A DNA stretch of 10,058 nt from DATDCY01 sp031406795 [NCBI: Candidatus Rokuibacteriota bacterium]. Lineage in GTDB: Bacteria; JAUVQV01. The notes beneath the pieces were generated by a model, which was not told where the DNA came from, did not search any database, and saw nothing but the letters and a program-made list of their open reading frames with translations. Both the position numbers and the translations under genes were made by a program. Shown one piece after another: positions 6,114 to 10,058 of the stretch. The stretch is from the NCBI GenBank assembly GCA_031406795.1, contig JANOHV010000085.1, positions 1 through 10,058 on the forward strand, given 5' to 3'. Every line of letters begins with the position of its first letter. The first letter of the stretch is position 1.

Positions 6114-7277
6114 ATGGACTACTTCCTGACCGAGCAGCAGATGATGATTCGCGAGACCGCCCGGCAGGTCGCGCGCGAGAGGATTGTCCCCGTGCGGGCC
6201 GAACTCGACGAGCGGGAGGAGTTCCCGTGGGAGGTCATCAAGGCCTGCGCCGCGGCCGATCTCTTCGCCATCTGGGTCCCCGAAGCCTACGGCGGGCTCG
6301 GCGGCGGCATCCTCGACCTGTGCCTGTGCGTGGAGGAACTCTCGCGCGCCTGCGCCGGCGTCGCCGTCTCCTATGCGGCCTCCGCCCTCGGCACGATCCC
6401 GATCGTCCTCTTCGGCACCGAGGCGCAGAAGGCGAAGTACCTCCCCGACGTGGCCTCCGGCCGGCGGCTCGGGGCCTTCGCCCTCACCGAGGCCGGGGCC
6501 GGCAGTGACGCCGGCGGCGTGCAGACCACGGCGCGGCTCGACGGCGACCACTACGTGCTCAACGGCACGAAGCAGTGGATCACCAACGGCGGGGACGCCG
6601 AGATCTACACGGTGGTCGCGATCACGGACCGCAACCGCGGGGCGCGGGGCGCGAGCACGTTCATCGTCGAGAAGGGCACGCCCGGCTTCACCTTCGGCAA
6701 GAAGGAGATCAAGATGGGGATCCGCTCCTCCTCGACGCGCGAGCTGGTCTTCACGGACTGCCGGGTCCCGAAGGAGAACCTGCTCGGCAAGGAAGGGCAG
6801 GGGTTCATCGTCGCGATGAAGACGCTCGACAAGAGCCGCCCCGGCATCGGCGCCCAGGCGCTCGGCATCGCCCAGGGGGCCTTCGACGAGGCCGCGATCT
6901 ACTCGCGCCAGCGGGTGCAGTTCGGCCACCCGATCTCCTCGTTCCAGGCCGTGCAGCACATGCTCGCGAACATGGCGATCAAGATCGAGGCCTCGCGCTC
7001 GCTGATCTACTCGGTGGCGCGCTACATCGACTCCGGCGCCAAGGACTACTCCAAGGAATCGGCGATGGCCAAGGTCTTCCCCTCCGACATGGCGATGGAG
7101 GTCACGACCGACGCCGTCCAGATCCTCGGCGGCTACGGCTACATGCGCGACTACCCCGTCGAGAAGATGATGCGCGACGCGAAGATCACGCAGATCTACG
7201 AGGGGACGAACCAGGTCATCCGCAACGTGATCGGACTCGCGATCATCAAGGATTTCGCCAAGCGCGCGCAAGTATGA
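6114..7277 (+). CDS. Acyl-CoA dehydrogenase (short-chain / bifurcating-type)
   Basis: This 387-residue flavoprotein belongs to the acyl-CoA dehydrogenase family, which interconverts acyl-CoA and 2-enoyl-CoA with FAD and passes electrons to or from an electron-transfer flavoprotein. Visible family features are the N-terminal helical part starting MDYFLTEQQ, AFALTEAGAGSDAGG (121-135) and KQWITNGGDA (153-162) of the flavin-binding middle domain, RQRVQFGHPISSFQAVQ (265-281), ILGGYGYMRDYPVEKMMRDA (337-356), and IYEGTNQV with the catalytic base Glu363 in the place used by butyryl-CoA and short-chain enzymes. A good Shine-Dalgarno (AAAGGAG, 6096-6102) precedes the ATG. The stop overlaps the etfB start by ATGA, so the two are coupled. 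Likely substrates are short straight or branched acyl-CoAs; the true one is unknown. With the ferredoxin-type EtfA next door it may work as an enoyl-CoA reductase in vivo. Confidence 0.93.
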   Translation: MDYFLTEQQMMIRETARQVARERIVPVRAELDEREEFPWEVIKACAAADLFAIWVPEAYGGLGGGILDLCLCVEELSRACAGVAVSYAASALGTIPIVLFGTEAQKAKYLPDVASGRRLGAFALTEAGAGSDAGGVQTTARLDGDHYVLNGTKQWITNGGDAEIYTVVAITDRNRGARGASTFIVEKGTPGFTFGKKEIKMGIRSSSTRELVFTDCRVPKENLLGKEGQGFIVAMKTLDKSRPGIGAQALGIAQGAFDEAAIYSRQRVQFGHPISSFQAVQHMLANMAIKIEASRSLIYSVARYIDSGAKDYSKESAMAKVFPSDMAMEVTTDAVQILGGYGYMRDYPVEKMMRDAKITQIYEGTNQVIRNVIGLAIIKDFAKRAQV

Positions 7278-8062
7278 AGATAATAGTCTGCATCAAGCAG
7301 GTCCCGGACACGGTCCACGTCCGGATCAACGAGAAGACGGGGGCCATGGAGCGCGAAGGCGTGCCGGCCGTCGTCAACCCGTACGATCTCTACGCGCTCG
7401 AGGAGGCCCTGCGCCTGCGCGAAGCGCACGGCGGCACGGTCGCGGCGCTGACGATGGGGCCGCCGCAGGCCGAGGCGGTGCTGCGCGACGCGATCGCGCT
7501 GGGGGTCGACGAGGGGTATCACCTGAGCGGCCGCGAGTTCGCCGGCGGCGACACGCTGGCCACCTCGTACGCGCTGGCCAAAGGCGTGGAGAAGATCGGC
7601 GAGTACCACCTCGTGCTCTGCGGCAAGCAGGCGATCGACGGCGACACCGCCCAGGTCGGCCCCGAGCTGGCGGAGCACCTCGGCCTGCCGTTCCTCGGGT
7701 TCGTGCGCCGCGTGCGCGAGTCGGGCGCGGGGCGCATCGTCGTCGAGCGGATGACCGAGGACGGGGCGGATGTCGTCGAGTCGACCCTGCCGGCGGTCAT
7801 CTCCGTCGTCAAGGAGATCAACACGCCGCGGCTGCCCTCGCTCAAGGGCAAGATGCGCGCCCGGTCCTTCAAGGCCACGACCTGGAATGCCGAAGCGCTG
7901 GGCGCCGACGAGGCGCGGCTGGGTTTTGCCGGGTCGCCGACCAAGGTCGTGAAGATCTTCCACCCCGAGGCCCGGCGCGGCGGCGAGATGCTGACGGGCG
8001 AGCCCGCCGAGGTGGCCGCGCGTCTGGCCGAGAAGCTGCGCTCCCTGGGAGTCTGCCGATGA
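7274..8062 (+). CDS. etfB: Electron transfer flavoprotein beta subunit, bifurcating-type
   Basis: This 262-residue protein is the small subunit of an electron-transfer flavoprotein, forming a heterodimer with the next gene product. Family signs are the start MKIIVCIKQVPDT, NPYDLYALEEALRLRE (35-50), CGKQAIDGDTAQVGPELAEH (116-135) and SVVKEINTPRLPSLKGKMRA (177-196), the last being the EtfB signature. The DGDTAQVGP stretch is the form seen in EtfB of anaerobic, electron-bifurcating complexes, where the beta subunit binds a second FAD; mitochondrial-type proteins have a different sequence there and bind AMP. The gene overlaps the acyl-CoA dehydrogenase stop and the etfA start by ATGA at both ends, so the three are probably made in equal amounts. 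A bifurcating role is inferred from motifs and from the EtfA partner, not shown. Confidence 0.94.
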   Translation: MKIIVCIKQVPDTVHVRINEKTGAMEREGVPAVVNPYDLYALEEALRLREAHGGTVAALTMGPPQAEAVLRDAIALGVDEGYHLSGREFAGGDTLATSYALAKGVEKIGEYHLVLCGKQAIDGDTAQVGPELAEHLGLPFLGFVRRVRESGAGRIVVERMTEDGADVVESTLPAVISVVKEINTPRLPSLKGKMRARSFKATTWNAEALGADEARLGFAGSPTKVVKIFHPEARRGGEMLTGEPAEVAARLAEKLRSLGVCR

Positions 8063-9246
8063 CCACGGTCAGGGTGCTTCCCGAACAGTGCACCGGCTGC
8101 GGCGAGTGCGTCCCTTCCTGTCCGGTTGCCGCGATCGAGATGCGCGGCCCCGCGGCCTTCATCACCGACGCCTGCACCGTCTGCGGCATCTGCGTCACCG
8201 TCTGCCCCGTCGAGGCCATCGAGATGCAGCACGTGGCTCCGGCCGCCCGGCCCTGCGAGCCCTGCCGCGGCGTCTGGGTCTTCGCCGAGCTGCACCGCGG
8301 CCGGCTCGTCGGCGTCGCGCGCGAGCTGATGGCCAAGGGACGCCAGCTCGCCGACCGCAAGGGCACCGAGCTGACGGCGCTGGTCTTCGGCGCCGCCGTC
8401 GAGGCTCCCGCCCGCGAACTGGTCGCGCTCGGCGCCGACCGCGTCCTCGGCGCCGAGCACCCCGTCCTGGAGCTGTTCCACGACGACGCGTACGTCGCCG
8501 CCTGCCTGGCGCTGGCCGACGGGCAGCGCCCCGAGATCATGCTCTGCGGCGGCACCGTGCTCGGCCGCGCCTTCTTCCCGCGGCTCGCCGCGCGCCTCGA
8601 CACGGGCCTCACCGCCGATTGCACCTCCCTCGAGATCGACGAGGAGAGCGGCATCCTGCTGCAGACCCGCCCGGCCTACGGCGGCAACCTGCTCGCGACC
8701 ATCGCCTGCCCCGACCGGCGGCCGCAGATGGCCACGGTGCGCCCGAAGGTGTTCCCCGCCGGCGCGAGCGACCCGGCCCGCATCGGGGAGATCGTCATCC
8801 GCCGCGACTGGGACGGGCGGCTGCACTCGCGCACGAAGGTGCTCGAGGTTCTCGAGGAGGTCGTGCAGACCGTGAACATCGCTGAGGCCGACGTCATCGT
8901 CGCGGGCGGCCGCGGCATGGGAGCGGCGGAGAACTTCGCGCTGCTCGAGCAGCTGGCCCGGGTGCTCGGCGGCGCCGTCGCCGCCAGCCGCGCCCCGGTC
9001 GACGCCGGCTGGGTGCCCTACGCGCGCCAGGTCGGGCAGACCGGCAAGACGGTGTGCCCCAAGCTCTACATCGCCTGCGGGATCTCCGGCCAGGTGCAGC
9101 ATCTGGTGGGGATGCAGTCTGCCGACGTCATCGTGGCGATCAACAAGGACCCGCAGGCGCCGATCTTCTCGGTCGCGACGTACGGGATCGTCGGGGACGC
9201 GCTCGAGATCGTCCCCTTGCTGATCAAGGCGCTCGGTCGCCCCTAG
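8059..9246 (+). CDS. etfA: Electron transfer flavoprotein alpha subunit with N-terminal 2[4Fe-4S] ferredoxin domain
   Basis: This 395-residue protein is a fusion. Residues 1-58 are a bacterial-type ferredoxin with two [4Fe-4S] motifs: CTGCGECVPSC plus a downstream Cys-Pro (Cys11, 14, 17, 21) and CTVCGICVTVC (Cys39, 42, 45, 49). Residues about 66-69 add an extra CEPC pair in the linker. Residues about 72-395 are EtfA: VWVFAELHRGRLVGVARELM, the FAD-binding GGRGMGAAENF (283-293), RQVGQTGKTVCPKLYIACGI (323-342) and SGQVQHLVGMQ, then AINKDPQAPIF (360-370). Such fusions are known in CarE of caffeyl-CoA reductase and LctC of lactate dehydrogenase complexes of acetogens, where the ferredoxin domain relays electrons to or from free ferredoxin. 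The ATG overlaps the etfB stop. The gene is followed 15 bases later by the fabD start, so it is not a separate unit. Confidence 0.95.
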   Translation: MTTVRVLPEQCTGCGECVPSCPVAAIEMRGPAAFITDACTVCGICVTVCPVEAIEMQHVAPAARPCEPCRGVWVFAELHRGRLVGVARELMAKGRQLADRKGTELTALVFGAAVEAPARELVALGADRVLGAEHPVLELFHDDAYVAACLALADGQRPEIMLCGGTVLGRAFFPRLAARLDTGLTADCTSLEIDEESGILLQTRPAYGGNLLATIACPDRRPQMATVRPKVFPAGASDPARIGEIVIRRDWDGRLHSRTKVLEVLEEVVQTVNIAEADVIVAGGRGMGAAENFALLEQLARVLGGAVAASRAPVDAGWVPYARQVGQTGKTVCPKLYIACGISGQVQHLVGMQSADVIVAINKDPQAPIFSVATYGIVGDALEIVPLLIKALGRP

Positions 9247-9248
9247 CA

Positions 9249-9255
9249 GAGGAGG
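9249..9255 (+). promoter_or_regulatory. Shine-Dalgarno site deciding the fabD start
   Basis: GAGGAGG lies six bases before a TTG (9262) and only three before an in-frame GTG (9259). The spacing favours the TTG. Confidence 0.75.
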
Positions 9256-9261
9256 ACGGTG

Positions 9262-10058
9262 TTGAAGACGGCATTTCTCTTCCCCGGACAGGGGTCGCAG
9301 TACGTCGGCATGGGCCGCGACCTCTATGCAGCCTACCCGAGCTGCCAGAGCCTCTTCCACGAGGCGGACCGCATCCTCGGCCTCGAGCTCTCGCACCTGG
9401 CCTTCCACGGTCCGGGGGAGAAGCTCATGCTCACCGAGTACGCCCAGCCGGCGATCCTCATGGTGAGTGCGGCCCTCGACTCGCTGCTGCGTTCGGGGGG
9501 GATCGCTCCGGACTACGTCGCCGGCCACAGCCTCGGGGAGTACTCGGCTCTCGTCTCCGCCGGGAGCTTGAGCTTCCCCGACGCGATCCGGCTGGTGCGT
9601 CGCCGCGGCGTCCTGATGGAGGAGGCGGTCCCCGCCGGCCAGGGCACGATGGCCGCGGTGCTCGGCATGGAACTGGTTGCGGTGGAGGAGGTCTGCCGCG
9701 CGGCGGCCGCGGCGACCCGCGCGGTCGTCGAAGTTGCGAACATCAACTGCCCTGGCCAGCTCGTGATCTCGGGGAGCAAGGACGCGGTCCTTGCGGCCAT
9801 GGATCTGTTCAAGAAAGCCGGGGCGCGCCGGGTCATCCCGCTCGCGGTCAGCGGCCCGTTCCACTCTCAGCTGATGCTGCCGGTCGCCGAGGTCTTCGAG
9901 CGCCACCTGCGCCAGGCCGTTTTCCACGACCCGAAGGTCCCGGTCGTGACCAACGTCGGGGCGAAACTCGTGCGCCGCAAGGAGGAGCTCGAGCAGCTGC
10001 TGAGACGCCAGATCTACTCCCGGGTGGAGTGGGAGGCCTCGATGCGCCGGCTTCTGGC
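9262..10058 (+). CDS. fabD: Malonyl-CoA:ACP transacylase FabD (3' end cut by the window)
   Basis: FabD transfers malonyl from malonyl-CoA to ACP, supplying the extender for FabH and later condensing enzymes. About 265 codons are visible, close to 85% of the usual ~310 residues. Conserved parts are MKTAFLFPGQGSQYVGMG at the start (oxyanion Gln10), AGHSLGEYSAL with nucleophile Ser90, the LVRRRG stretch around Arg115 that binds the malonyl carboxylate, ANINCPGQLVISG (159-171) and SGPFHSQLM with catalytic His201. The start is placed at TTG 9262 because the protein then begins exactly as typical FabD and the Shine-Dalgarno spacing is right; GTG at 9259 would add one residue. The frame is open to the last base, so the gene continues outside the window, probably followed by fabG, acpP and fabF (inference from common gene order). 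Confidence 0.95.
   Translation, partial: MKTAFLFPGQGSQYVGMGRDLYAAYPSCQSLFHEADRILGLELSHLAFHGPGEKLMLTEYAQPAILMVSAALDSLLRSGGIAPDYVAGHSLGEYSALVSAGSLSFPDAIRLVRRRGVLMEEAVPAGQGTMAAVLGMELVAVEEVCRAAAAATRAVVEVANINCPGQLVISGSKDAVLAAMDLFKKAGARRVIPLAVSGPFHSQLMLPVAEVFERHLRQAVFHDPKVPVVTNVGAKLVRRKEELEQLLRRQIYSRVEWEASMRRLL

Noticed and set aside
4806-7271. 821-codon open frame on the minus strand opposite fabH and the acyl-CoA dehydrogenase
   Set aside because: It spans two convincing genes and the junction between them, has repetitive Asp/Arg/His/Gly composition and no family motif; an artefact of codon bias.
7519-9927. 802-codon open frame on the minus strand opposite etfB, etfA and fabD
   Set aside because: It runs across three well-supported genes on the other strand and shows no domain or signal peptide.

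Overview
The window looks like a piece of a GC-rich bacterial chromosome. The best guess is an anaerobic or facultative member of the Desulfobacterota / deltaproteobacterial sphere or a related uncultured phylum. This rests on the strong G/C preference at third codon positions, an L32 protein of the 'MPNPKRRH' type, the yceD-rpmF-plsX-fabH-fabD order, and an electron-transfer flavoprotein of the kind found in anaerobes. The taxonomic guess is inference only. No rRNA, tRNA, CRISPR array, insertion sequence or phage gene was seen.

Left part (1-2790, minus strand): an overlapping three-gene operon. It runs from a membrane-bound class III nucleotidyl cyclase (TTG start at 2790), to a lipoprotein carrying LysM and NodB polysaccharide-deacetylase domains, to the first 30 codons of a second lipoprotein cut by the window edge. 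The cyclase carries an N-terminal MshEN/GspE-N-like domain, a family that can bind cyclic di-GMP, so it may connect two second messengers. The other genes suggest an envelope or cell-wall output.

Centre (2791-2953): a divergent promoter region. Two sigma70-like promoters face away from each other, and both carry the same octamer (GTGATTTT) exactly 3 nt upstream of the -10 box.

Right part (2954-10058, plus strand): one long, probably co-transcribed lipid-synthesis cluster: yceD (DUF177), rpmF (L32), plsX, fabH, an acyl-CoA dehydrogenase, etfB, a ferredoxin-fused etfA, and the start of fabD, which runs off the end. The yceD-rpmF-plsX-fabH-fabD set is a familiar bacterial arrangement. The unusual part is the acyl-CoA dehydrogenase/EtfB/EtfA cassette placed between fabH and fabD. 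Its three genes overlap by ATGA, and its features match flavin-based electron-bifurcating complexes such as caffeyl-CoA reductase/Etf (CarCDE). It may link an enoyl-CoA/acyl-CoA redox step to fatty-acid initiation, for example by supplying an acyl-CoA primer to FabH; this is inference.

The only odd non-coding stretch is the plsX-fabH junction (4940-5078). It has fewer G/C third positions than its neighbours, is bounded by a 10-nt direct repeat, contains two hairpins (one spanning the fabH ribosome-binding site), and can be read as a 48-codon ORF with ATGA-type overlaps at both ends.
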